A stretch of DNA of 8,093 nt from Desulfobacterales bacterium CG23_combo_of_CG06-09_8_20_14_all_52_9 (GCA_002771315.1 PCSF01000127.1:1-8093), one strand, 5' to 3'. Shown: positions 1-7,887, counted from the first letter of the stretch. Program-made: numbers and translations. The notes: a model not told the origin generated them from the letters alone.

Positions 1-1467
1 GCCCTCTTCACCCATATTGAAAACCAGATTTTAGCTTTTTTCACCCAAAATCCGGTAGGGCGGCTCGTTACCCGGGTCACCAACGACGTGCAGAATATGC
101 ACGAATTATTTACATCGGTGATTGTTGTGATCTTCAAGGACCTTTTCCTGTTGTTCGGAATTGCCGCCGTGCTCCTCGTAATCGACTGGAAATTGGCGCT
201 GATCTCTTTTGCCATGCTGCCTCTTGTCGTTATCGCATCTTTCCGGTTCGCCAATCTGGCCCGGGATGCATTTCGGACACTGAGAATCAAACTCGCCGAA
301 ATCAACACGCATATCTCTGAGACCATTGCGGGCATTCGAGTGATCCAGTTGTTTTTGCACGAAGCGGAAAATCTTAGGCGATTCGAAAAGCTCAACCATG
401 AAAATTACATGGCGGGTATGCAGCAGATTCGTGTATTTGCCCTCTTCATGCCGATCATCGAACTCCTGGGAGCCGTCGCCATCGCCGTCATTATCTATTA
501 TGGCGGCGGGGCAGCGATTTCCAGTCGCATCAGCCTGGGATCCCTCGTCGCATTTCTTTCCTACATGCGAATGTTCTTCAACCCCATTCGAGATCTGGCC
601 GAAAAATACAACGTGATGCAAAATGCCATGGCCTCTGCCGAGCGGATATTCCTGATCCTGGATTCCCGGGAATCCCTTGAAAGGCCTCCTGTCGACACTC
701 TTCCCGCGATCTCCTCGTATCTTGGCATTCAAAGCATCACCTTTGAAGACGTATCCTTCTACTATGTGAAAGGAGAGCCGGTTCTGGATCGGGTCTCCTT
801 TAGGGTTTTCCCAGGCAAAACCCTGGCCGTCATCGGCCCTACGGGATCCGGGAAAACCACACTGATCAACCTGATCCCTCGCTTTTACGATCCCGTATCC
901 GGAAAAATCACCATAAACGGCATCGATTCGAGAAGGTGGGATCCCCATCTTTTGCGCAAAAGAATGGCATTGGTCACCCAGGATCCGTTCCTCTTTTCCG
1001 GTACCCTTTACGAAAATATTTTTCAGGGGACCGGGATTTCAGGTGAAGAAAAAATTGCACGGATTTTGGATCAAGCCGGTTGCATGCTCCTGATCCGACG
1101 CCTTCCCGAGGGGATCCAAACCGCGGTTTCAGAGGGCGGGAAGTCGCTTTCAAGCGGGGAACGTCAGCTCGTTTCCATCGCCCGGGCACTTGCCAGGGAT
1201 CCGGACCTTATCATTCTGGATGAGGCCACATCGTACATCGATTCCCAGACCGAATCCCTCATCCAAAACGCCCTGACCATCCTTACGGCCGCAAAGACGT
1301 GCATCCTCATCGCCCACCGGCTTTCCACGGCCCGCAGAGCCGATCGGATCCTCGTCCTAAATCGCGGCCGGGTGGTGGAATACGGAGATCATGAAGCGCT
1401 GATGGACAAAAAAGGGTTTTATTTTCGATTGTATATATTACAAAGCGAAGAGCTCAATATGCGTTGA
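1..1467 (+). CDS. ABC exporter subunit, fused membrane and ATPase domains (MdlB/YheH-like), 5' truncated
   Basis: Inner-membrane ATP-driven exporter subunit; the substrate (drug, lipid or peptide) cannot be told from sequence. The reading frame is open from base 1, so the N-terminus lies outside; 488 residues are visible, and full members have about 580-600. Counting from base 1, four hydrophobic segments (about 39-61, 63-83, 147-170, 178-195) belong to a six-helix exporter domain. The ATPase domain follows: Walker A GPTGSGKTT (279-287), Q-loop Gln327, signature LSSGERQ (383-389), Walker B with Asp407 and catalytic Glu408 in ILDEATS, and switch His439. The signature deviates from LSGGQ as in YheH/MdlB-type subunits, which pair with a second subunit carrying a degenerate site. 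I infer that the partner is encoded just upstream. The internal GTG at 88 is not the true start. A homodimeric MsbA-like exporter is the alternative. Confidence 0.93.
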   Translation, partial: ALFTHIENQILAFFTQNPVGRLVTRVTNDVQNMHELFTSVIVVIFKDLFLLFGIAAVLLVIDWKLALISFAMLPLVVIASFRFANLARDAFRTLRIKLAEINTHISETIAGIRVIQLFLHEAENLRRFEKLNHENYMAGMQQIRVFALFMPIIELLGAVAIAVIIYYGGGAAISSRISLGSLVAFLSYMRMFFNPIRDLAEKYNVMQNAMASAERIFLILDSRESLERPPVDTLPAISSYLGIQSITFEDVSFYYVKGEPVLDRVSFRVFPGKTLAVIGPTGSGKTTLINLIPRFYDPVSGKITINGIDSRRWDPHLLRKRMALVTQDPFLFSGTLYENIFQGTGISGEEKIARILDQAGCMLLIRRLPEGIQTAVSEGGKSLSSGERQLVSIARALARDPDLIILDEATSYIDSQTESLIQNALTILTAAKTCILIAHRLSTARRADRILVLNRGRVVEYGDHEALMDKKGFYFRLYILQSEELNMR

Positions 1468-1471
1468 AATC

Positions 1472-1506
1472 ATTTTCCGGAAAATAACCTGATAACCGGT
1501 TCCGGT
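1472..1506. repeat. Two adjacent short palindromes after the ABC gene
   Basis: ATTTTCCGGAAAAT (1472-1485) is a perfect 14-base palindrome starting five bases after the ABC stop codon. Ten bases on, ACCGG-TT-CCGGT (1495-1506) is a second inverted repeat, and both carry a CCGG core. The following sequence is T-rich without a clean T-run. They could be a weak terminator for the ABC gene or protein-binding sites upstream of fhs; the sequence does not decide. Confidence 0.3.
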
Positions 1507-1606
1507 AAAGTTTGTTATTTATTCCTTGCAAAAGGTTTTTTTCAATGATAGCGGTACAACCTTTATAGGTGAATTTCCCTATATCGATGAAAATTGTTTA
1601 TCAAAC

Positions 1607-1626
1607 GGGCTGTTCAGCCCTTTTTT
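1607..1626 (+). terminator. Terminator-like hairpin in the fhs leader
   Basis: GGGCT (1607-1611) pairs with AGCCC (1616-1620) around a GTTC loop, followed directly by six Ts (1621-1626). It sits 15 bases before the fhs Shine-Dalgarno sequence. It may end transcription arriving from the ABC exporter gene, or, if the fhs promoter lies upstream of it, act as an attenuator. The stem is only five base pairs, so the strength is uncertain. Confidence 0.42.
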
Positions 1627-1641
1627 AAAATTCATCAAAAC

Positions 1642-1648
1642 AAGGAGG
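1642..1648 (+). promoter_or_regulatory. Strong Shine-Dalgarno site of fhs
   Basis: AAGGAGG lies eight bases before the ATG at 1657, a near-perfect complement to the 16S rRNA 3' end at ideal spacing. It fixes the fhs start and suggests high translation. No other gene in the window has a comparable site. Confidence 0.88.
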
Positions 1649-1656
1649 CGTGAAAA

Positions 1657-3420
1657 ATGGCGTACGACGCAACAAAGATGGCGGACTGGCAGATTTCTGA
1701 AGCTGCGGAAAAGAACATGCCCACCCCAGAACAATGGCGGGAGAAGCTGGGGCTCAAGAAGGACGAAATCATTCCCATAGGACGATTGTGCAGACTGGAC
1801 TTCATGAAGATCATCGAGCGGCTCAAGGACAGGCCTGACGGCAAGTACATTGAGGTGACCGCTATTACCCCTACCCCATTAGGGGAAGGTAAGACCACCA
1901 CCACCATGGGCCTTATCGAAGGTTTGGGCAAGCAGGGAAAGAATGTGGGCGGCTGCATTCGGCAACCCTCCGGTGGGCCCAGCATGAATATCAAGGGTAG
2001 CGCTGGGGGCGGCGGCAATGCAACGATTATTCCCCTGACTGAATTTACCTTGGGCCTAACGGGCGATATCAATGACATCATGAATGCCCACAACCTGGCG
2101 ATGACAGCCCTGACCGCCAGGATGCAGCACGAGCGGAACTACAACGACGAGCAACTTGCGCGTCTCACCAAGATGCGCCGGCTGGATGTGGATCCCACCC
2201 GGGTGGAGATGGGCTGGATCATGGATCTTTGTGCCCAGTCCCTGCGGAACATCATCATCGGGCTCGGAGGCCGGATGGACGGCTTCATGATGCAGTCCAG
2301 GTTCGGGATCGCGGTGAGCTCGGAGCTCATGGCCACTCTAACCATGGTGAGAGATCTCCCGGATCTTCGCGAGAAGCTGAACAATATCACCGTGGCCTTC
2401 GACAAACGGGGCAAGGCGATAACTACCCGGGATCTCGAAGTGGGTAACGCCATGACCGCCTGGATGCGAAACACCATCAACCCTAACCTGCTGTGCACTG
2501 CGGAGCATCAGCCCTGCATGGTTCACGCCGGCCCGTTTGCCAACATCGCCGTAGGCCAGTCCTCCATTATCGCCGATCGCGTCGGCCTCAAGCTCTTTGA
2601 CTACCATGTCACCGAGTCTGGTTTCGGTTGCGACATCGGCTTCGAAAAATTCTGGAACGTCAAGTGTCGCTTCAGCGGCTTGACCCCGCATGTTTCGGTG
2701 ATCACCAGCACTATCCGCGCCCTGAAGATGCACGGCGGTGGGCCCAAAGTGGTCGCTGGGATACCTCTTCCCGGAGAGTACAAGAAGGAGAATCTGGAAC
2801 TCCTGGAAAAGGGTGTGGTTAACCTGGTTCATAATATCGGCATCGTTAAGCAGTCAGGTATCAAGCCGGTAGTCTGCATCAATTGCTTCGCCACCGACAC
2901 CAAGGATGAGATCGCCATGGTGCGGAAGTACGCGGAGAAGGCCGGCGCCCGGTGCGCTGTCTCCACCCACTGGGCAAACGGCGGCGACGGCGCCCAGGAG
3001 TTGACAGATGCTGTGGTCGAAGCCACCAAGGAAAAACCGGCCTTCAAGTTCCTGTACCCCCTGGAGATGAAGCTGCGTGACCGGGTAGATACGATTGCCA
3101 AGAAGGTTTACGGCGCAGCCGGTGTGGCCTGGACCCCCGAAGCGGAGGCCAAGGCCAAGATGCTCGAGGCTGATCCCAAGTTCGATGACTTTACCACCAT
3201 GATGGTGAAGACCCACCTTTCCCTCACCCACGATCCGGCGGTGAAAGGCGCCCCCAAGGGGTGGACCCTGCCCATCCGCGATGTGCTCATCTTCTCCGGA
3301 GCCAAGTTCCTCTGCCCCTGCTGCGGCACGATCAGCCTGATGCCGGGAACCAGTTCCGATCCTGCTTACCGGAGGGTGGATGTCGACGTCAAAACCGGAA
3401 AAGTTACCGGCCTCTTCTAA
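1657..3420 (+). CDS. fhs: Formate--tetrahydrofolate ligase (10-formyl-THF synthetase)
   Basis: Cytoplasmic enzyme joining formate to tetrahydrofolate with ATP to give 10-formyl-THF, the formate-fixing step of the methyl branch of the Wood-Ljungdahl pathway and a C1 source for purines. The product is 587 residues, slightly longer than the usual 555-560. Visible motifs are the P-loop TPTPLGEGKT (71-80, Lys79), RQPSGGPSMNIKG, LTGDINDI, the central HAGPFANIA and TESGFGCDIG blocks, RALKMHGGGP, THWANGG (Trp439) and the C-terminal GLF. The start is fixed by the Shine-Dalgarno site at 1642-1648. Departures from the family: the glycine-rich segment reads GSAGGGGNATIIP where common forms read GGAAGGGY, and the C-terminal loop reads CPCCGTISLMPGTSS (from 553) where TMPGLP is usual. 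Codons look more G/C-ended than in neighbouring genes, as expected for strong expression. In a sulfate reducer it could work in either pathway direction. Confidence 0.97.
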   Translation: MAYDATKMADWQISEAAEKNMPTPEQWREKLGLKKDEIIPIGRLCRLDFMKIIERLKDRPDGKYIEVTAITPTPLGEGKTTTTMGLIEGLGKQGKNVGGCIRQPSGGPSMNIKGSAGGGGNATIIPLTEFTLGLTGDINDIMNAHNLAMTALTARMQHERNYNDEQLARLTKMRRLDVDPTRVEMGWIMDLCAQSLRNIIIGLGGRMDGFMMQSRFGIAVSSELMATLTMVRDLPDLREKLNNITVAFDKRGKAITTRDLEVGNAMTAWMRNTINPNLLCTAEHQPCMVHAGPFANIAVGQSSIIADRVGLKLFDYHVTESGFGCDIGFEKFWNVKCRFSGLTPHVSVITSTIRALKMHGGGPKVVAGIPLPGEYKKENLELLEKGVVNLVHNIGIVKQSGIKPVVCINCFATDTKDEIAMVRKYAEKAGARCAVSTHWANGGDGAQELTDAVVEATKEKPAFKFLYPLEMKLRDRVDTIAKKVYGAAGVAWTPEAEAKAKMLEADPKFDDFTTMMVKTHLSLTHDPAVKGAPKGWTLPIRDVLIFSGAKFLCPCCGTISLMPGTSSDPAYRRVDVDVKTGKVTGLF

Positions 3421-3445
3421 CAAACGTCTCTGAACCTTTCAAATG

Positions 3446-3484
3446 CACGGAGGGTCTGCGATGATGCAGTCCCTCCGTGTTCTT
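3446..3484 (+). terminator. Rho-independent terminator of fhs
   Basis: CACGGAGGG (3446-3454) pairs perfectly with CCCTCCGTG (3471-3479). After one T-T mismatch the stem continues with CTGC/GCAG (3456-3459 with 3466-3469). The T-rich tail TGTTCTT follows. It begins 26 bases after the fhs stop codon and lies between fhs and the convergent ispD. On the minus strand the hairpin is followed only by CATTTGAAAG, so it would be a weaker terminator for ispD. Confidence 0.82.
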
Positions 3485-3548
3485 ATCCGGCCCGAAACGC
3501 TTTGAAAACTCTTTATAAACCCTGCTCTTGGAACCTTAAATCCTCCGT

Positions 3549-4271
3549 CTACGGTTTTTTCCCCGACTGTTGGAAAACACCAGGATGCATTTGACTTCGC
3601 AAAGCCTTGGCCATACTCAGATCTTCCGGTGTGGTAATCTTGATGTTGAACCTGCTTCCGCGTATCAGTTTCACCGGATACCCTGCCCGTTCGACCAGAT
3701 GAGCGTCGTCCGTGCCCAAGGCCCATTCCCATTTGGCCTTCTCATGAGCGTCTCGAATGATATCGTATCGGAAAGATTGAGGGGTCTGAGCGATCCACAC
3801 ACCCTTCCTGTCAATGGTTTCACGGACCTGATGGGACCCATCGACCCTTTTAAGCGTATCGGTGACTGGAATTGCTAAAACAGCCGCACCGGTCGATTCG
3901 GCGCAACGAATCGTCTCGCTGATATGTTGCGGAAGCACAAAAGGACGTACACCGTCGTGAATCGCCACAATAGATGATTTGGCTTCCGCGGCCAAGAGGG
4001 CGTTATATACCGAATCCTGGCGCTCCTTTCCTCCGGGAATCAATTCCACGGGGTGTTCAAGGGCGATCGGCTGAAGGATACTCTGTTTACAGAATTCCTT
4101 ATCCTCTTCGGGGATTACCATTAAAATCCGATCGATCTCAGGGCATGCATCGAAAGCCAGCAAACAGTGACACAGCAGAGGCAGCCCATCAAGGATCAGA
4201 TACTGCTTTCGGATTTTGGCCTGCATGCGGATCCCTTTGCCGGCCGCGACGATAATCCCGATGGTTTCCAT
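3549..4271 (-). CDS. ispD: 2-C-methyl-D-erythritol 4-phosphate cytidylyltransferase
   Basis: Cytoplasmic enzyme of the non-mevalonate isoprenoid pathway: it couples CTP and 2-C-methyl-D-erythritol 4-phosphate to CDP-ME with release of pyrophosphate. From the chosen ATG it is 240 residues, near the family's usual 230. Motifs in order: nucleotide-binding AAGKGIRM (9-16) with KQY (22-24), GGKERQDSV (80-88), HDGVRP (105-110), PVTDT (135-139), QTPQ (162-165), TDDA (187-190) and NIKIT (209-213), whose Lys211 matches the essential C-terminal lysine. The ATG at 4271 puts the first strand (IGIIVAAGKG) at the N-terminus as in homologues. An ATG at 4286 and a GTG at 4343 are in frame, but the latter would overlap the HPr-domain gene by 38 bases; none has a good Shine-Dalgarno sequence. 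The gene follows the HPr gene after 34 bases, so translation may be coupled. The usual partner ispF is not in the window. Confidence 0.94.
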   Translation of the reverse strand: METIGIIVAAGKGIRMQAKIRKQYLILDGLPLLCHCLLAFDACPEIDRILMVIPEEDKEFCKQSILQPIALEHPVELIPGGKERQDSVYNALLAAEAKSSIVAIHDGVRPFVLPQHISETIRCAESTGAAVLAIPVTDTLKRVDGSHQVRETIDRKGVWIAQTPQSFRYDIIRDAHEKAKWEWALGTDDAHLVERAGYPVKLIRGSRFNIKITTPEDLSMAKALRSQMHPGVFQQSGKKP

Positions 4272-4305
4272 ATGTGATAGGGTCATGCCCAAGGCAGGCA
4301 TAGAG

Positions 4306-5652
4306 TCAAACAAGGTAGCGGAGTTCTTTGGGGAGCGGAACACCCTTGCCCATGGTATCCTCGCCGTAATTCACGCTTGCCAGAATTTCGATATCTCTTA
4401 GTGCCCTGCTGTCCCCTTCAAATCGGACTGCCGTGATCTTTTCTTTCTGGATCTTTCCCCCTGCCCATTGGATATCGAGAACGCTGCCGGCATCGAAACG
4501 GTTCTCGCCCACGCACAGTTCTACATGTCCGCCGTAGTGCTGAACGATTTTTGCGACCAAAAGACTCGGCCTGGCATGAAAGCCCAGGCTGACCGGAATA
4601 CCTACCGTAATGGAACCCCGTTCGATGTTTTCATTCAGAATCTCGCGGGCCAGTGTTTTTCCTCCGGTCAAGAAATGGCAGGTGTAAAACAGGCAACAGT
4701 TGATGATTCGATCCAGGAGGATATCCGGATTGACGAGGTCGACCAGGCGTTCCCGGACCTGTTTATAGACGTGTTTATATCCCGCATCGAAAAGATGACG
4801 TTCATAAAAATGCAAAAGGCGTCCCGCAGTCTGGAGCAGGTGGAAAACCAGGGAAAAATATCCCCGGAGCTGTTTAAGCTTTCGGTTGCCGAACCGATAT
4901 CCGCCATGAATCACATATGTATCGAAAGCGGACTGCAGGTTGTGCACCAGCATCTCGAATCGCCGGATTTCCACCTCGTTGACCTTGGAGGGAATAATTT
5001 GCCGGATCTCCTCCACGCGGTAGTATTTGAATATCCCGAGCTGATCTACGGCTTCGGCCACCCGAAGGAATTCACTGGCGATTTTAACGATATTTTCCTT
5101 TTGTTGATCTTTATTGAGATCATCGATGTCGAATTCCAATAACTCGCTTGTGGAAACTCCCGGAAATGCCGATGCATCGAAACCCTTCTCCGGCAGGGAA
5201 ATCCCCAAACGCTTCCCCTCTTCCAGAATGACCGGAGTCAACTTCAAAATCGATTCTTTAATGAACTGATGAGTCGCATGCCTTTCCCGGTCGAAGTCTT
5301 CCGTATCCGGGAGGTCGTAAAATCGGATCCGATTCGAAATATGCTGCTGGGAGTAGCCACTCAGGCTTAAATGACGAATGGCTGCAGACAGCTCACGGTA
5401 GAAATACCAGTTGCTGCTGTTTTTTGCGCCGTGGAAATCGAGAAAATCCTCGAGGAGTTGAGAAGAAGAAATCAATGTGGCATAAAGCTTTTTGGTAATA
5501 ACAAGCGCTGCCGGAGACTGGTTCCTCAGATAAAGGCAACATTTCAGGTAATCATAGGAAAAAATCCTAACCTTCTCTCCAAAGGATCTTTTATCAATCT
5601 GCTTTCCGTTTTCAATTTCCTGGAACATGGCCTTTGTCACTCGTGGACTCAT
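4306..5652 (-). CDS. HPr-domain protein with long uncharacterised N-terminal region
   Basis: From the start chosen here the product has 448 residues. The C-terminal part (about 346-437) is an HPr-type phosphocarrier domain. GFHARPS carries the His-15 equivalent (His359), and DAGSVLDI carries a serine (Ser390) exactly 31 residues on, the His15-Ser46 spacing of classical HPr. His is the site phosphorylated by PTS enzyme I, and Ser the site of HPr kinase. The first 345 or so residues look mostly helical, without membrane segments or a domain I recognise. No PTS enzyme or HPr kinase is encoded nearby, so partners are unknown; a regulatory role is an inference. The start is uncertain: ATGs at 5721, 5694 and 5652 are in frame, and only 5652 has a plausible though distant AGGG (12 bases). 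The frame stays open back to 5976, but that part lies on rnpB. The stop is 34 bases before ispD. Confidence 0.8.
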   Translation of the reverse strand: MSPRVTKAMFQEIENGKQIDKRSFGEKVRIFSYDYLKCCLYLRNQSPAALVITKKLYATLISSSQLLEDFLDFHGAKNSSNWYFYRELSAAIRHLSLSGYSQQHISNRIRFYDLPDTEDFDRERHATHQFIKESILKLTPVILEEGKRLGISLPEKGFDASAFPGVSTSELLEFDIDDLNKDQQKENIVKIASEFLRVAEAVDQLGIFKYYRVEEIRQIIPSKVNEVEIRRFEMLVHNLQSAFDTYVIHGGYRFGNRKLKQLRGYFSLVFHLLQTAGRLLHFYERHLFDAGYKHVYKQVRERLVDLVNPDILLDRIINCCLFYTCHFLTGGKTLAREILNENIERGSITVGIPVSLGFHARPSLLVAKIVQHYGGHVELCVGENRFDAGSVLDIQWAGGKIQKEKITAVRFEGDSRALRDIEILASVNYGEDTMGKGVPLPKELRYLV

Positions 5653-5747
5653 GACTGAATTGCGCCCTGAAATCCGGGTATCCGAGACCCTCATTTGATA
5701 AAAAAGAGACTGAAGCGGCATTTCGAATCGTTTCTGGAAAAGATAAT

Positions 5748-6130
<383 letters not shown>

Positions 6131-6141
6131 AGATTTTCTGA

Positions 6142-6891
6142 TCATTCATCTGGCATCGAAAGCTCTTCTTCGACACTAATCTCCTCTATTTTAGCCCAAA
6201 ATATCATCCTTTGGCAATGGGGACAATGGACGATTTCATCTCTTTGTTGGAGTTCGTTGTACATTTGAGGCGGAATATTCATATGGCATCCATGACACAC
6301 GGCATCTTTCGCTGCCGCCACCGCCACATCCCCTACCCGTCCTTTGATCAACAGGTATTCGTGCACCAAGTCCGCAGGAATTCTTCCAGAGATCTCTTGT
6401 CGGCTTTCAAGCATCCTCTCCAGTTGTTTTTCGACATCCTCCCTTTCAAGGGCTATCCTCTTTTTTTCTTTCTCGGCTCGGAGTTCGAAAGAATGGCATT
6501 CCTCTGCTTTCACTTTGAGTTCCGCTTCTTTCGTTTCAATATTTTCCAAATATTCCAGCATCACATCTTCCATGGACCAGATCTTATTTTTTTGATCATC
6601 GATCTCTTTAAGCATCGATTGGTACTCCCGGTTGGTCTTGACAGATCTCAACGAGACCTCACTTTTTTGAAGATGGGCCTGGACTGCCTGAACATCCGAC
6701 TCCATGGCGCGATATTCTTTGCGCGTTTCGGTGAGCGCCGCTTTTGTCTTTTCTAAAATTTCATTTAAGGATACAACTTCCTCATCCAGGCGATTAAACT
6801 GCTGGGCTAACACCTGTAGTTTTTCTTGAGTCTTATGGATATGAATTTCAAGGTCTTGAAGTGTCAGGAGTATCTTCAATTGTTCATTCAT
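6142..6891 (-). CDS. Coiled-coil protein with C-terminal C4 zinc ribbon (DUF164/CT398-like)
   Basis: A 249-residue soluble protein. Residues about 10-170 form a long charged coiled-coil hairpin (many Glu/Lys heptads) containing TNREYQ (86-91), a segment typical of this family. The C-terminal zinc ribbon has CHGC (199-202) and CPHC (223-226), 20 residues apart, preceded by the GRVGDVAVAA strand. The biochemical role of the family is not established; a nucleic-acid or protein-scaffolding function is often supposed for such ribbons. The ATG at 6891 is chosen because GGA lies six bases upstream; an in-frame GTG at 6918 would add nine residues. The gene starts 46 bases after the Nif3-family gene and ends 11 bases before rnpB, so all three are probably on one transcript. 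The pairing with a Nif3-family gene is one I recall from other bacteria. Confidence 0.9.
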   Translation of the reverse strand: MNEQLKILLTLQDLEIHIHKTQEKLQVLAQQFNRLDEEVVSLNEILEKTKAALTETRKEYRAMESDVQAVQAHLQKSEVSLRSVKTNREYQSMLKEIDDQKNKIWSMEDVMLEYLENIETKEAELKVKAEECHSFELRAEKEKKRIALEREDVEKQLERMLESRQEISGRIPADLVHEYLLIKGRVGDVAVAAAKDAVCHGCHMNIPPQMYNELQQRDEIVHCPHCQRMIFWAKIEEISVEEELSMPDE

Positions 6892-6937
6892 GGTCCATCC
6901 GATCTGTGGTTTAAACACACATCCCTGTTCTCATCTT

Positions 6938-7744
6938 TTATAAAACGGTAAAAGGGTCGGTCTCCACAGGGCACTGCTGAACGATAACATCGAAATCATT
7001 TCGACGGATCGATTTCTGAAGGCGGCTCATCCACACCTCAATGAATAAATACTCGGAATGAAAGTGACCGATATCGATGAGGCCTCGGCCGTAATCTTGA
7101 ATCCGTCTGGCATCGTGATATTTGAGGTCTCCACTCACAAAGACATCGGCATCCGAGCCAAGAAATATGTCCAGAAGACCGGACCCGCTCCCTGCACACA
7201 GGGCTACCTTGTGGATTGCCATCTTCGGATCACCGGAAAACCGGATATGGGAAAGGCCCAGGGTTTTTTTGAGCATTTTCACATAGGCTTTGAGTTGCTG
7301 GGGAGTATCCAAAATGCCCATCCGGGAAAACCCGCCCTTTTCGCCGTTTTGTTCCGCATCCATGATGATCGAATCGTGCAATCCAAGCCTATCTGCCAAT
7401 ATATCATTGACCCCACCCTTGACACGGTCCAGGTTGGTATGGGCCGAATAGACGGCGAGATGATGCCTGACCGTTTCTTCGAGAATATGACCGATGGGGG
7501 TTGCAAGATCGAGAGTTTTGAGGGGTCTGAAAAAAAGCGGGTGGTGGGTGATCAGCATTTCGATTCGGCTTTTCACGGCCTTGTCGATGACAGTCCGCGT
7601 TGCGTCCAAAGCCACCCAGATCTTGTGCACCGACCAGTCCCCGTCACCCACTTGAAGCCCCACATTATCCCATGTCTCGGCCAAGCCGGGAGGCGTTTCT
7701 TGTTCGATGAGACGGGCGATATCATGGACGGTAGCAGTCCTCAT
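6938..7744 (-). CDS. Nif3-like dinuclear metal centre protein (YbgI/YqfO family)
   Basis: A 268-residue member of the Nif3 family, which forms toroidal hexamers with a two-metal site. It is often labelled GTP cyclohydrolase I type 2, but the physiological reaction is not settled. Signature motifs are WDNVGLQVG (25-33), the metal-binding THHP (66-69), SAHTNLD (100-106), GDLKYHDA (205-212) and DIGHFHSE (224-231), where His227 and Glu231 match the C-terminal metal ligands. The length fits the short form (E. coli YbgI, about 247) and not the form with a PII-like insertion (about 370). The ATG at 7744 puts WDNVG at the usual distance from the N-terminus. It has no good Shine-Dalgarno sequence: an AAAGGA lies too far upstream, about 20 bases from the start. 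It follows the tRNA by 70 bases and precedes the zinc-ribbon gene by 46. Confidence 0.93.
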   Translation of the reverse strand: MRTATVHDIARLIEQETPPGLAETWDNVGLQVGDGDWSVHKIWVALDATRTVIDKAVKSRIEMLITHHPLFFRPLKTLDLATPIGHILEETVRHHLAVYSAHTNLDRVKGGVNDILADRLGLHDSIIMDAEQNGEKGGFSRMGILDTPQQLKAYVKMLKKTLGLSHIRFSGDPKMAIHKVALCAGSGSGLLDIFLGSDADVFVSGDLKYHDARRIQDYGRGLIDIGHFHSEYLFIEVWMSRLQKSIRRNDFDVIVQQCPVETDPFTVL

Positions 7745-7774
7745 GTCTGTTTCAGTGACAGCTTTTTTTCCTTT

Positions 7775-7803
7775 GTAATATTCCCAGGTGTATTTTTTGA
7801 TCA
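7775..7803 (-). promoter_or_regulatory. Weak candidate promoter for the Nif3/zinc-ribbon genes
   Basis: On the minus strand TATTAC (7780-7775) matches four of six -10 positions. It lies 17 bases after TGATCA (7803-7798), a poor -35 with three matches. It would start transcription about 25 bases before the Nif3 ATG. The alternative is read-through from the tRNA. Confidence 0.22.
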
Positions 7804-7814
7804 GATATTAAAAA

Positions 7815-7887
7815 TGGGCCCACCTGGATTCGAACCAGGGACCGACCGGTTATGAGCCGGTGGCTCTACCAGCTGAGCTATGGGCCC
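7815..7887 (-). tRNA. tRNA with CAT anticodon (elongator Met or Ile2), CCA not encoded
   Basis: A 73-base cloverleaf on the minus strand. The acceptor GGGCCCA pairs fully with TGGGCCC, the D-stem is GCTC/GAGC, the anticodon stem ACCGG/CCGGT encloses CTCATAA (anticodon CAT), the T-stem is CCTGG/CCAGG with loop TTCGAAT, and the discriminator is A. The paired G1-C72 end and the lack of GGG/CCC in the anticodon stem exclude initiator tRNA. The C4-G69 and C5-G68 pairs match those used by TilS to recognise tRNA-Ile2 in E. coli, where elongator tRNA-Met has U4-A69 and A5-U68. A lysidine-modified Ile2 reading AUA is therefore a serious alternative to Met, and I lean to it. After the discriminator comes TTTTT, so CCA must be added enzymatically; the acceptor helix plus T-run could also act as a terminator. 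Confidence 0.96.

Noticed and set aside
106..948. Long minus-strand open frame opposite the ABC gene (280 codons)
   Set aside because: It lies fully antisense to a frame carrying all the ABC motifs. Its translation is low-complexity, charged and without recognisable domains.
1526..1560. Possible fhs promoter with TTGCAA as -35
   Set aside because: No acceptable -10 lies 16-18 bases downstream; the nearest hexamers match poorly.
1635..2093. Minus-strand frame opposite the start of fhs
   Set aside because: It is a shadow of the strongly biased fhs codons. It has no Shine-Dalgarno sequence or motif and overlaps a certain gene.
2854..3423. Minus-strand frame of 189 codons opposite the fhs end
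   Set aside because: It is antisense to conserved Fhs sequence, and its composition simply mirrors fhs codons.
4468..5142. Plus-strand frame of 224 codons opposite the HPr-domain gene
   Set aside because: The minus frame contains a true HPr domain with correctly spaced His and Ser. The plus frame has no recognisable motif.
7058..7855. Plus-strand frame of 265 codons ending in a MGPPGFEPGTDRL-like tail
   Set aside because: The tail is the well-known false translation of the antisense strand of a tRNA. The rest is antisense to the Nif3-family gene.
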